Shown: piece by piece, positions 8,208 to 18,873 of the stretch
Layout of the letters: every line of letters begins with the position of its first letter
Position numbering within the stretch: the first letter of the stretch is position 1
Origin: Alphaproteobacteria bacterium
GTDB lineage: Bacteria; Pseudomonadota; Alphaproteobacteria; SP197
Direction: 5' to 3'
Assembly (NCBI GenBank): GCA_016869675.1
Contig: VGDP01000029.1
Span: forward strand, 1 to 37,701
Length of the DNA stretch: 37,701 nucleotides
Notes under the pieces: generated by a model
Told to the model about the DNA's origin: nothing
Seen by the model: the letters and a program-made list of their open reading frames with translations, nothing else
Database searches by the model: none
Position numbers and translations under genes: made by a program

Positions 8208-9203
8208 AAGCCGCGAGGCCGTTCAGGCGCCGTTCCCAGGCCAGCGCGGTCGTCACGATGGTCGCCAGGTCGTCGTGACGCGGCCGCCAGTCGAGCGTCG
8301 CCACCAGGCGGCCCGGGTCGGCCACCAGGGCGGGCGGATCACTGGCGCGGTGCGGCTCGAGGCGGCTGTTGATGGTGGTGCCGGCGGCGCGCTCGACCGC
8401 GTCCAGCACCTCGCGCACGCTGGCGCCGCGGCCGTAGCCGCAGTTGAACGTGACGTTGGGCCGGCCCGCGCGCAGGTGCTCCATGACGCGAACGTGGGCA
8501 TCCGCCAGGTCGCTGACATGGATGTCGTCGCGCACGCCGGTGCCGTCGGGCGTCAGCCAGTCGGTGCCGAAGATCGCGACGCCGTCGCGCCGGCCCACCG
8601 CCACCTCGACCGCGACCTTGATCAGTTGCGTCGCCTCGGGCGTCGACTGGCCGGTGCGGCCGCGCGGGTCGGCGCCGGCGACGTTGAAGTAGCGCAGGAT
8701 GCCGAAGCCGAGGCCGCACGCCGGCGCGGTATCGCGCAGCATCTGCTCGGTCATCAGCTTCGACCAGCCGTAGGGGTTGATCGGGCTGGGCGCGTGTCCT
8801 CGGTCACCGGGATGCACTCGGGGATGCCGTAGACCGCCGCGGTGGACGAGAAGATGAAGCGCGGCACGCGGGCGTTCACCGCGGCCTCGATCAGGGTTCG
8901 GCTCGCCGCCGTGTTGTTGCCGTAGTAACTGAGCGGATCGGCGACCGGTTCCGGCACGACGACCGACCCGGCGAAGTGCATGATGGTGTCGAAGCGCGTC
9001 TCGGCCAGCACCCGCGCCATCAGGCGCGCGTCGCCCACGTCGCTGACGATCAGCGGCACGTCGGCGGGCACCGACGAACGCCGGCCGGCCGACAGGTTGT
9101 CGATCACCGTTGGCCGATGGCCCGCGTCATGAAGCGCAAGCACGGCGTGACTGCCAATGTAGCCGGCGCCGCCGGTGACCAGCACGAACAGGGGTTACGC
9201 CAT
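8206..9203 (-). pseudogene. galE: UDP-glucose 4-epimerase, ochre codon and frameshift
   Basis: The joined product of about 330 residues is a short-chain dehydrogenase-type epimerase (UDP-glucose to UDP-galactose). It has GGAGYIGSH, the SSTAAVYG active-site strand, YGWSK with Tyr and Lys, and FNCGYGRGASVREVL. Two lesions are visible. The best start by ribosome site (GAGG, spacing 6) is the ATG at 9203, but codon 3 is TAA (9195-9197); only an unsupported GTG at 9185 could bypass it. Near 8788 one base is lost in a C run (minus strand), so VTEDTRP shifts frame before SPINPYGWSK resumes. A TATACT -10-like box lies at 9234-9239. Confidence 0.75.
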
Positions 9204-9264
9204 GGCCAACCTCTACCGGCAGGACGTTAACGGAGTATAGGCGCGCCGCGCAGTATGCCGCGCC

Positions 9265-9492
9265 GTGGCGGCGCTGGCGATGGTCGCGATGGACGGTTGC
9301 GCCGCGCCCGCCCGGCTTTCGACCTACACGATCAAGTCGGAACTCGCGGCGCTGGGCTACCGCTGCCTCGGCAAGTTGCGCCTGCGCGGCGCGATCTACG
9401 AGGTCGCGGCGTGCACGCCCAAGGGGCGCAAGGTGCTGCTGCGCGTCGATCCCGACACCGCTCGGGTCCTGCGCGTGCTGCGCTGCGATTGA
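9265..9492 (+). CDS. Small PepSY-like secreted protein, uncertain start
   Basis: The 75-residue product starts at a GTG and encodes a short hydrophobic N-terminus ending in MDGCAAPA, followed by YTIKSELAALGYRCLGKLRL and RGAIYEVAACTPKGRKVLLRV, DPDTARVLRVL. This helix-strand-strand pattern, ending with a residue-modifying DPDT turn, resembles single PepSY-type domains in small periplasmic proteins of Alphaproteobacteria. The leader is shorter than a normal signal peptide and has no clean lipobox, so the 5' end may be damaged. The stop lies 3 bases from the end of the convergent EamA pseudogene. The function is unknown. Confidence 0.5.
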   Translation: MAALAMVAMDGCAAPARLSTYTIKSELAALGYRCLGKLRLRGAIYEVAACTPKGRKVLLRVDPDTARVLRVLRCD

Positions 9493-9495
9493 GCA

Positions 9496-10427
9496 TCAAC
9501 CGTTCGCGCGGCGGCTCGCTACCCATTCGCGGTGCAGCAGGTAGAGCCCGCTGGCGATCACGATGGCCACGCCGAGGATCGCCAACCGGTCCGGCACCTC
9601 GTCCCACAGGGTGAAGCTCCACAGGGCGCCCCACGCGATGGCCGTGAACTCGAACGGCGCGGCCCCCCCGCCGGCGCCAGGCGATAGCCCTGCACCAGGC
9701 CGTAGAACCCGGTGATGGCGACGACGGCGCACAGCACCATGGCGCCCAGCGCGTCCCACGTGGGCACGGTCCAGGGGCGCAGCAGAAATTGCAGCGTCGG
9801 CGATGCCGTGGCCATGCCGTCGCCCAGCGCGGCGCCCCAGGCGAGCGTGCCCGCCAGGTAGACCAGGCTCACGGAGAACACCATGGAGACGCTGGAGTCC
9901 GTGCGCCCGATGCGCCGCGCCAGGATCGCGGACGCCGCGTAGAACGCGGCACCCGCCAGGGCGAACAGGCCGCCCAGGCGGAACGCCTCGGTGCCGGGGC
10001 GGATGACCACCAGGACACCGACGAAGTCGGCGGCCAGCGCGGCCCAGCGCCGGCGGTCCACGCGCTCTCCCAGCAGGATCACCGCCAGCGCCGTGATCCA
10101 CAGCGGCGTGGAGAGGTAGATCGCCACCGCCTCGGCGATGGGCAGCGACGCGATCGCCAGGTACCAGCACGTGTACGACACCAGCAGGATGACGCCGCGC
10201 AACGCGCGCCGCCCGGGCCGGCGGATGCGCAGCACGCCCAAGCCGCCTTCGAGATGCACGAGGATCGCAAACGGCACGAACAAGAACGCGGTGCGGATCA
10301 GGATGAACTCGTGCGCTGGCAGCTCGGCGCTGACCAGCCGGATGATGATGTCCTGCACCGAGAAGATCGCGACGCCGCGCAGCGGCGCGTCGGCGGACGC
10401 CGCGGCCGTGCCCGATCCGGTGCTCAG
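9496..10427 (-). pseudogene. EamA/DMT-family permease, frameshifted, no normal start
   Basis: The joined sequence is a ten-helix drug/metabolite transporter of the EamA type, with two EamA repeats (for example FSVQDIIIRLVSAELPAHE, then AIYLSTPLWITALAVILLGE in repeat one and FEFTAIAWGALWSF in repeat two). One base is lost in the C7 run at 9663-9669, which shifts the frame before APFEFTA. The N-terminus also looks damaged: the only plausible start is a CTG overlapping the upstream oxygenase stop as CTGA where ATGA would be expected, and the first helix appears about 6-7 residues short (APLRGVAIFSVQD). The homopolymer shift alone could be a sequencing error; the other two features could not. Confidence 0.65.
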
Positions 10428-11587
10428 GCGCGCAGCCCTTCGACCACGAGCTGCTGGAACCGCTGCACCGCGCCTTCCCACGCCGGGCTGAACCGGTTGG
10501 CGATGCCCAGGCGGTCGCGCGCCCCGTGGTTGGCCTGCAGCGGCGCCATGAAATCGCGGTCCTGGTCGTTGATCTCGTCCCACATGCGGTAGACGGCCTG
10601 GCGCGCCGGCTCCAGCGCCAGGTCGGTCGCCGCGTCGCCGATGAAGTAGAGATCCTTGCGGTAGTACGTGCGGTCGGCCCGGATCGGTTGGTAGATCGAC
10701 ACCGCCACGTGATCCGGCGTCACCGCGATACCCACGTTGGGCACGATCGCCATGAAGTTGCCGATGTCGCGGTTCTTGGCGTAGGCGGGGAAGCGTGGCA
10801 GGCGCCGCGCGTCGGTGCCGCCTTCGCTTTCCAGCGCACTCGGGATGCGGCTCTCGGTCCCCACCATGGTGCCGTCGATCACCTTGCGCCCGGACCAGTT
10901 GGTGCGCGGGGTGAAGAACTGCGGGTGGGTCCACGGCAGGTGATAGTCCTCGATGCCGCTTTCCAGGAACAGTTTCCAGTTGGCGTCGACGGTGAGGTCA
11001 CGCGTGCCGCCATGGCGCAACGTGCCCAGGTGGTAGTCGGCGTAGTAGCGCACGAAAGGCGCCACGTGTTGCTCCAGCGGCGGCGCCTTGCCGTCCAGGT
11101 TGACGAAAATGGTGCCGAGCCACACGCCGACGCGCACCGGCTTCAGCCCCAGCTCGCCCCGCTCGAAGCCCGCGCAACTCGGCTCTCCGACACCGCCGAT
11201 GTTGGGCGTGGCGATCAGGCGGCCCTCCAGATCGTAGGTCCAGCGGTGCCATGGGCAGTGCAGCGCCTGTAGACCCGAGCAACGCTCGGTCACCACCTTC
11301 ATGGCGCGGTGCCGGCACATGTTGACGAAGGCGCGCACCACGCCGGCGCGGTCGCGCACCAGCACCAACGGCACGACAGCCACGGACGCCGGCATGGCGT
11401 CCCCGGGGTTGGCGATGTCGGCGGCGACGCCCACCGCGGTCCAGGTGCGTGGGAACAGCTTCTCGTTCTCCAGCGCCATGAAGGCCTCGTCGGTGTAGGC
11501 GCGGCCTGGCAGGCCCTTGGCCTCGGCCGCGGGACGGAATAGGGCCTTGATCGCTTCGCGGCCCAGCAGGGTCTCGACGCTGCTCAA
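10424..11587 (-). CDS. Rieske non-heme iron oxygenase, alpha subunit (carnitine/betaine monooxygenase-like)
   Basis: This 387-residue oxygenase subunit has an N-terminal Rieske domain with ligands Cys91 and His93 (CRHRAM) and Cys111 and His114 (CPWHRW). The catalytic domain has DANWKLFLESGIEDYHLPWTH: Asn203, Trp204, Lys205, and mononuclear iron ligands His216 and His221, with an acidic third ligand expected near DEINDQDRD. The NWK plus YHxxxxH layout is shared by oxygenases acting on quaternary amines (CntA, GbcA, stachydrine demethylase) and by aromatic-ring enzymes. Nearby carnitine genes favour an amine substrate. No reductase partner is adjacent. The start is a TTG with a weak AAAGAGA ahead. 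The stop overlaps the EamA remnant. Confidence 0.82.
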   Translation of the reverse strand: MSSVETLLGREAIKALFRPAAEAKGLPGRAYTDEAFMALENEKLFPRTWTAVGVAADIANPGDAMPASVAVVPLVLVRDRAGVVRAFVNMCRHRAMKVVTERCSGLQALHCPWHRWTYDLEGRLIATPNIGGVGEPSCAGFERGELGLKPVRVGVWLGTIFVNLDGKAPPLEQHVAPFVRYYADYHLGTLRHGGTRDLTVDANWKLFLESGIEDYHLPWTHPQFFTPRTNWSGRKVIDGTMVGTESRIPSALESEGGTDARRLPRFPAYAKNRDIGNFMAIVPNVGIAVTPDHVAVSIYQPIRADRTYYRKDLYFIGDAATDLALEPARQAVYRMWDEINDQDRDFMAPLQANHGARDRLGIANRFSPAWEGAVQRFQQLVVEGLRA

Positions 11588-11744
11588 CGTCGTCTCTTTC
11601 GCAGAACGCCGTTGGTATACAGGCGGCCGAGGGTGCTCGCTACCGTCGCGCCAGGCAAGGGGCGACGAGGGGTGACGCGTTGCGGGCGGGCTCGATTCGT
11701 ATCACGCTCGCGCTTCGACACGGGGCCGATCGGGCGGGCCGACC

Positions 11745-13235
<1,491 letters not shown>

Positions 13236-13348
13236 CGGAGGGCGGGCAGCATCGCGTGCGCGTTCGTGGTCGACCGGCGGGCGGGGGCTGGGGTATCACG
13301 GGGTGTGTTGGGCCGACGGCGTATCGTGCCCGATAGGAGGAGGGGACC

Positions 13349-14815
13349 ATGACCGGCAAGGACGATCTCTGCTACCTCTCGGCGTCGGAGGCGTTGGCGC
13401 GCTTCAAGGCGCGCAAGCTCTCGCCGGTCGAGCTCATGAAGGCTCTGATCGCGCGCGCCGAGGCGGTGCAGCCCAAGATCAACGCCTTCACCTTCACCTA
13501 CTTCGATCAGGCGCTCGACAAGGCGCGCGCGGCGGAAGCGCGCTACATGAAGACCGATGGCCGGGTGCGCCCGCTGGAAGGGATACCCTTCGCTGTCAAG
13601 GACGAGGCCTACATCAAGGGCTGGCCGACCTCCAGCGCCTCGCTCATCTCCAAGGACAAGATCGCCGAGACGACCTCGCCAGAGATCGAGCGCATGCTCA
13701 AGGCTGGCGTCATCGTGCACGCGCGCACGGCGACGCCCGAGTTCAGTTGCCTCGGCCAGACCTGGTCGCGCCGCTGGGGTGTCACGCGCAACCCGTGGAA
13801 CACCGACAAGACGCCCGGCGGTTCCTCGGGCGGGTCCGCCGCGTCGCTCGCCGCCGGCACCACCACCATCGCCAGCGGTTCCGACATCGGCGGTTCGATC
13901 CGCATCCCGGCATCGTGCTGCGGTGTCGTGGGCTTCAAGGCGCCCTACGGCCGTATTCCGCAGGACCCGCCGTTCAACCTGGATGTCTACTGCCACTCGG
14001 GCGGGCTGGCGCGCACTGTGGCCGACATGGCGCTGATCCAGAACACCATGGCTGGACCCCACCCGCACGACATCGCCACCATCCGGCCCAAGCTGCGCAT
14101 CCCGCCGGTGGATTCGCTCGGTTCGATCAAGGGTTGGAAGGTCGCCTACTCGGTCGATCTCGGTTACGCTGAGGTGGACAAGGACGTGGCCAAGAACACG
14201 CGCGATGCCGTCGCCGCGTTCAAGGTGCTGGGCGCCACGGTCGAGGAGGTGGACCTCGGCTGGGACCTGAGCGTGCTCGCCACCGCCATGAACCACCTGA
14301 ACCACATCTTCGGCGCGGCGATCGGTCAGAACCTGCGCGAGCACCGCTACGAGATGACGAGCTACGCGCGCAAATGGTCCGAGGCGGCGCAGCTCAGCAC
14401 ACCGGCCGACTTCTTCGCCTCGCTGGTCGGCGCCGGCGCCATGTACCGCACGCTCGGCCCGATCCTGGATGCTCACGACGTGTTCATCTGCCCGACCACG
14501 GCTCTCTCGGCCGTGCGCGCGGACCTCGACCCGACCAAGGAAGAGGTGACGATCAACGACAAGCCGGTCGATTCGGTGCTCGGCTGGGTGCTGACCTACC
14601 CGTTCAACGTCATGAGCCGCTGCCCGGTGATGAGCGTGCCTTCGGGCTTCGACCGTGAGGGCGTGCCGACCGGCATCCAGATCGTCGGGCGCACCTACGA
14701 CGACGTGCGCGTCTTCCGCGCCGCCGCCGCGTACGAGAGGGCCAAGCCGTGGCTTAGCCCGAAGGCACGGCCCTGGATCGATACGAGCGGCCGCAAGGGG
14801 AAGGCGCGCGCGTAA
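13349..14815 (+). CDS. Amidase signature family hydrolase
   Basis: This 488-residue amidase of the AS family hydrolyses carboxamides. The Ser-cisSer-Lys triad is visible: Lys84 in PFAVKDEAYIKG, Ser159 in the PGGSSGGSAASLAAG loop and the nucleophile Ser183 in GSDIGGSIRIPAS. The C-terminal segment YPFNVMSRCPVMSVPSGF is also typical. A strong AGGAGGAGG sits just ahead of the ATG. The gene is intact. It differs from GatA in lacking the tRNA-amidotransferase context, and the substrate cannot be read from sequence. A paralogue-like amidase lies at 25954-27447. Confidence 0.88.
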   Translation: MTGKDDLCYLSASEALARFKARKLSPVELMKALIARAEAVQPKINAFTFTYFDQALDKARAAEARYMKTDGRVRPLEGIPFAVKDEAYIKGWPTSSASLISKDKIAETTSPEIERMLKAGVIVHARTATPEFSCLGQTWSRRWGVTRNPWNTDKTPGGSSGGSAASLAAGTTTIASGSDIGGSIRIPASCCGVVGFKAPYGRIPQDPPFNLDVYCHSGGLARTVADMALIQNTMAGPHPHDIATIRPKLRIPPVDSLGSIKGWKVAYSVDLGYAEVDKDVAKNTRDAVAAFKVLGATVEEVDLGWDLSVLATAMNHLNHIFGAAIGQNLREHRYEMTSYARKWSEAAQLSTPADFFASLVGAGAMYRTLGPILDAHDVFICPTTALSAVRADLDPTKEEVTINDKPVDSVLGWVLTYPFNVMSRCPVMSVPSGFDREGVPTGIQIVGRTYDDVRVFRAAAAYERAKPWLSPKARPWIDTSGRKGKARA

Positions 14816-14859
14816 GTCTTCTCGATCCTGTCGCGGCCGGTTGTCCCAAGGCCCCGCCG

Positions 14860-15013
14860 CCCTTCGCGGGCCGCTGCGCGGTCGCCTCAGGGCCAGCGGA
14901 CCACTATCCGTTTCACCCAATCCCCGCTGGTGCTGAGGCGCGCGCCGCAGGCGCGCCACGAAGCACGATGCGCCCGGCGAACCGGAAGGCCGTGCGGCCG
15001 GCCCGGGGATGAC
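14860..15013. repeat. Dispersed repeat cluster in a convergent gap
   Basis: The gap between the amidase and the aminotransferase remnant holds two repeat types. The stretch at about 14860-14970 (CCTTCGCGGGCCGCT, a variable middle, GTGCTGAGGCGCGCGC at 14930-14945, GCGCCACGAAGCACG at 14953-14967) recurs in inverted orientation at 36548-36643, with 16 of 16 and 14 of 15 identities in the two quoted blocks. CGGCCGGCCCGGGGATGAC at 14995-15013 is identical to 8154-8172. No gene is seen in 14816-15058. Confidence 0.6.
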
Positions 15014-15058
15014 GGAGAGAGTCCTTGTTCGTCGCCGCCGCGCAAGGGCAGCGGGGCG

Positions 15059-16340
15059 TCAGCCCCGCCACAACCGCTCGCGCACCAGGTCGTCGTCGGT
15101 CGGCTTGATCGAGGCGGCCAGCGCCTCGACCAGTTCGTCGATCTCCTCCTTCGTCATGGTCAGCGGCAGCGACATGACGTTCAAATGCCCGATGGGCGCA
15201 CCGGCACGCCGCGCGCCTCGCAGTGGTTCGAGATGCGCTTGCCGATGTTGATCTCGTCGAGCAGCAGCGCTTTGTTTTTCTTGTCGGCCACGTTCTCGAC
15301 GCACATCATGAAGCACTTGCCGAGCACGTCGCCGACCAGAGGCAGGTCCAAGAGCTCCGCCAGGCGTTTCTCCAGGTACGGACCGATCTTGCGCACGTGC
15401 CCGCACAGGTCCTCGCGCTCGAGGATCTCGATGTTCTTGAGCCCGGCGGCGCACGCCGCCGGATGGCCCGAGTAGGTGTAGCCATTGGTGAAGAGGACGT
15501 CCGGGTCCGGCGCGCTGATCACCTCGTGGATGCGGCTGGAGTAAATTGTGGCGCCGAGCGGGATGTAGCCCGACGAGAAGCCCATGGCGCACACGATGAT
15601 GTCGGGCTGGAAGCCGACACGTCCTTGGACGCGAACATGGCGCCGACGCGTCCGAAGCCGGTCACCACCTCGTCCGAGACCAGCAGCACGTCGTGGCGGC
15701 GGCACACCTCGGCCACGCGCGCGTGGTAGCCGGGTGGCGGCACGATCACGCCGCCGGCGCCGCAGATCGGCTCGGCGAAGAACGCGGCCACGTTTTCGGG
15801 TCCCAGCTCCAGGATCTTCCCGGTCAGCGACATGGCGATGTAGGTCGAGCCGTGATAGCCGTCCTTGCGCGCGATCATGTGCTTCTTGTGCGGCTTGCCG
15901 CGCCGCGCGTTGTAGAAGTGGATCAGGCGCCCGGCCGTGTCGTTGGACTCTGAGCCCGAGGTCGTGAAGAACACGTGGTCCAGGTCGCCCGGCGCCAGCC
16001 TTGCCACCTTGGCCGCCAGCTCGGCCGCCGGCGGGTTCCTGGTGTCGACGAAGGTGTTGTAGAACGGCAGCTTCAGCGCCTGCTTGGCGATCGCCTCGGC
16101 CATCTCATTGCGGCCGTAGCCGATGTTCACTCACCACAGCCCGCCGATGCCGTCGAGGTACCCCTTGCCCTGGCTGTCGAAGACGCGGGCACCCTTGGCC
16201 TCGGTCAGCACCAGCGAGCCTTCGCTCTTGAACGAGTCGAAGTGCGTCCACGGGTGCAGGAAGTGGGCACGGTCCTTTTCCCACAGATCCCGCGTGCGCG
16301 GGTCCATGTTGGCCGTCACGGGTTGCGCCGATGCCACCAT
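15059..16340 (-). pseudogene. Class III aminotransferase, multiply disrupted
   Basis: The pieces together match PLP-dependent omega-amino acid or pyruvate transaminases of class III. The start ATG at 16340 has AGGAGG 6 bases ahead. Lesions, in order: TGA at 16131-16133 where GLWCVNIGYGR is expected (Cys codon); an internal gap of about 40-50 residues between MSLTGK and ILELGPENV near 15818; one base lost near 15618 (ASKDV then GFQPDIIV); the PLP-binding lysine replaced by Met (IIVCAMGFSSGY, codon 15583-15585, where CAKG is usual); one base lost near 15194 (VRP then IGHLNVMS). The gene is dead beyond any sequencing doubt, since a deletion and an active-site change accompany the indels. Confidence 0.85.
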
Positions 16341-16413
16341 GCTCGCCTCCTCGACACTCAGTGGCGCATCTGAAGCACGGTTCGCCTTAGCCGGGCGCGA
16401 ATACGGGCAGTGA

Positions 16414-18375
16414 TTACACCCTGGTCCCGACCTTCAGGCCCTCGAGCACGGCTTCCTCGGCGGTGCGCGCGTTCAGGCAGTCGCCGATCAGGTGCAACTC
16501 GCCCGGCCAGTCCTCCAGCGCGTCCGCCAGGGTGGCCTCGCGCTCGTGGCCCTGGGCCAGCACCAGCGTGTCCACGTTCTCGATGATGATCGGGTCGCCG
16601 GCCGTGGTGTGCTGCAGGTAGACGTTGGTCGCGTCGACGCCGAACACCCGCGCGTAGGGGATGGTCTCCACGCCCAGCTTGTGCAGCGTGCCGGCCCACT
16701 GGTCGCGCACGTAGCGGTGGATCAGTTCGCCGGCCATGTAGCCGTTGATCGCCAGACGCACGCGGCAGCCGTCGCGCGCCAGCTTCTCGGCCAGGCCCAT
16801 GCCGATCCAGTCCGACCGCCAGTCGGCGATCACCACCGACTTGCCGACGTTGGCCTCGCCCCGCAGCACCTGCCAGGCGTTGACCACGTGGCCGTCCTCG
16901 GCGCCCTCGAGGGGCGGGATGCGCGGGTGCGCGCCGGTGGCGAGGATCACCGCGTCGGGCTTATCGCGCTCGATCAGGGGGGGGGTTACCTCGGTGTTGC
17001 GCACCACGCGCACGCCCATGCGCTCGACCTCGCGCACCAGGTTGGTCACCAGCCCGCCGAACTCGGTGCGGCCCGGCAGCAGTTGGGCCAGCAGCACCTG
17101 GCCGCCGAGCTGGCCCGAACGCTCGTAAAGCGTCACGTCGTGGCCGCGCTCGGCCGCCACCGCCGCCGCCTTCATGCCGGCGGGGCCGCCGCCCGCGATC
17201 AGGATGCGGCGCGGGCTCGCGGCCTTGGTCCGCGTGCCGTAGCTCAGCTCGCGCCCGGTCTCGGGCCGCTGGATGCAGCTGATTGGCACGCCCAGGTGGA
17301 AGTGGCCGATGCACGCCTGGTTGCACGCGATGCACGCGCGGATGTCGTCCAGCCGCCCTTCGCGCGCCTTGTTGGGCATCTCGGGGTCGGCGATCATGGC
17401 GCGCGTCATGCCGCACACGTCGGCCTGGCCGCTGGCAACGATGCGCTCGGCGACCTGGGGCTGGTTGATGCGCCCGCCGACGAACACCGGGCGCTTGACC
17501 TTGGCCTTCACCGCCGCGGCGAACGGCGCCACGTAGCCGGTCGCCTCGACGATCATCGGTGGCACGATGTGGATGGCGCCGGCCAGCGTCGCCGAGGATC
17601 CGGCGATGACGTTGTAGTAGTCGAGCTGGCCGTCGGCCTCGAGCGCCACGATGGCCTCGAGCGATTCGACAAGCTCCAGACCGTCGTGCCCCATCTCCTC
17701 GCCCGAGATGCGCAGCCCCACGACGAAATCCCGGCCGACTGCGCCGCGGATCGCCGTCACCACCTCGCGCAGGAAGCGCAGGCGGTTCTCGAACGGGCCG
17801 CCGTACTCGTCGGTGCGCGCGTTGGTGCGCTTGTTCAGGAACTGGGCCGGCAGGTAGCCGTGGCTCGCCACGATCTCGACACCGTCGAATCCCGCGGTTT
17901 TCATGCGCTGCGCGCCGGCGGCATAGCCGGTGACGACCTCGCGGATCATGCGCCGCGCCATGGGCGCGGGCTGGGTGTGGAAGCGGTCGGCGGGGAACGA
18001 CGACGCCGAGAACGACGGCTGGATCGTGCCGTCGCTGCTGTCCATGATCTCGCGCCCGGGGTGAAAGAGCTGGCCGAACGCGGTGGCGCCGTGGCGGTGG
18101 ATCGCCTCGGTCAGCCGGCGGTAGCCGGGGATGGCGTCGTCGGTTGTGGCCATCAGCATGTGCGAGGAGTAGCGCGCCGTCTCGTGCACCGCCGAGACCT
18201 GGATGACGATCAGGCCCACGCCGCCGCGCGCGCGCGCCTCGTGGTACGCGATCAGCTCGTCCGAGACCTTGCCCGCGTGGGGTAGCACGGTGTCGTGCCC
18301 GGTGGACATGATGCGGTTGCGGATCGTCGCGCGGCCGACCTTGATCGGCGAGAACAGGTTGGGCAGGGCAGTCAT
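16414..18375 (-). CDS. FMN/4Fe-4S/FAD oxidoreductase, N-methyl amine demethylase-like (old yellow enzyme/2,4-dienoyl-CoA reductase family)
   Basis: This intact 653-residue protein has an N-terminal FMN TIM barrel (NLFSPIKVGRATIRNRI; GFDGVEIVASHGYLPAQFLN, about 162-181), a 4Fe-4S site with Cys348, Cys351, Cys355 and Cys367 (CIACNQACIG... ISCIQRPETG), and a C-terminal FAD/NAD domain (ILIAGGGPAG, 391-400). This architecture is shared by FadH, trimethylamine dehydrogenase, and demethylases of dimethylglycine (DgcA) and N-methylproline. Barrel details and context (carnitine, Rieske and DAO genes) favour tertiary-amine demethylation, but a dienoyl-CoA reductase cannot be excluded. It is divergent from the cupin gene across 132 bases. 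Confidence 0.82.
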   Translation of the reverse strand: MTALPNLFSPIKVGRATIRNRIMSTGHDTVLPHAGKVSDELIAYHEARARGGVGLIVIQVSAVHETARYSSHMLMATTDDAIPGYRRLTEAIHRHGATAFGQLFHPGREIMDSSDGTIQPSFSASSFPADRFHTQPAPMARRMIREVVTGYAAGAQRMKTAGFDGVEIVASHGYLPAQFLNKRTNARTDEYGGPFENRLRFLREVVTAIRGAVGRDFVVGLRISGEEMGHDGLELVESLEAIVALEADGQLDYYNVIAGSSATLAGAIHIVPPMIVEATGYVAPFAAAVKAKVKRPVFVGGRINQPQVAERIVASGQADVCGMTRAMIADPEMPNKAREGRLDDIRACIACNQACIGHFHLGVPISCIQRPETGRELSYGTRTKAASPRRILIAGGGPAGMKAAAVAAERGHDVTLYERSGQLGGQVLLAQLLPGRTEFGGLVTNLVREVERMGVRVVRNTEVTPPLIERDKPDAVILATGAHPRIPPLEGAEDGHVVNAWQVLRGEANVGKSVVIADWRSDWIGMGLAEKLARDGCRVRLAINGYMAGELIHRYVRDQWAGTLHKLGVETIPYARVFGVDATNVYLQHTTAGDPIIIENVDTLVLAQGHEREATLADALEDWPGELHLIGDCLNARTAEEAVLEGLKVGTRV

Positions 18376-18507
18376 GGGCGGTCTCCCGAACAGTCCCGGT
18401 GCATCAAACATGGGGGGCGCGCTCGTCGCAAGCGCCGACGCGCTTCCCCGCAACTGCCGCGTCCGCCAGGCTCGTGCCTGCATACAAGACACCGAGGGAG
18501 AGGAACC

Positions 18508-18864
18508 GTGGCCAAGACGCTGCACTTCAAGAAGTCCGCGATGAGCTTCGCGCCGTTCGGCCACAAAGGTCCCGGCACGGCCGAGATCGCCCGCCTGGTC
18601 GGCCCCGATGTCTCGACCTCGATGGGCGGCGGCATCGCCCGGTTCGACGGCTGCGCGGTGGAATGGACCGTGCTCTACGACGAGTTCATCTGCGTGCTCG
18701 AGGAACGCTACAAGATGAAGGCCGGCGGCGAGATGTTCGAGGGCGGGCCCGGCGACGTTTTCTGGATCCCGGCGCACACGCCGCTGGTCTACAAGGGCGA
18801 CAAGGCGACCGTGTTCTACACGGTCTGGCCGGTCGACTGGCGCAAGCGCCACGGCATGGAATAG
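18508..18864 (+). CDS. EutQ-like cupin protein
   Basis: This 118-residue single-domain cupin starts at a GTG preceded by GGGAGAGGAA. The pattern MGGGIARFDGCAVEWTVLYDE, VLEERYKMKAGGEMF and GGPGDVFWIPAHTPLVYKGD matches the EutQ-type cupin of ethanolamine utilisation, where the first conserved strand lacks most metal-binding histidines. No other eut genes are nearby. It heads a plus-strand series with an M24 hydrolase (9 bases downstream) and a HemL-like aminotransferase, so a role in the same amine or amino-acid pathway is likely. Whether it is an enzyme or a ligand-binding protein is not visible. Confidence 0.75.
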   Translation: MAKTLHFKKSAMSFAPFGHKGPGTAEIARLVGPDVSTSMGGGIARFDGCAVEWTVLYDEFICVLEERYKMKAGGEMFEGGPGDVFWIPAHTPLVYKGDKATVFYTVWPVDWRKRHGME

Positions 18865-18873
18865 CCGGGCGCC

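Noticed and set aside
9185-9203. GTG at 9185 as the genuine galE start
   Set aside because: It would restore the N-terminus but has no ribosome site, whereas the ATG at 9203 has one at the right distance; the later frameshift breaks the gene in any case.
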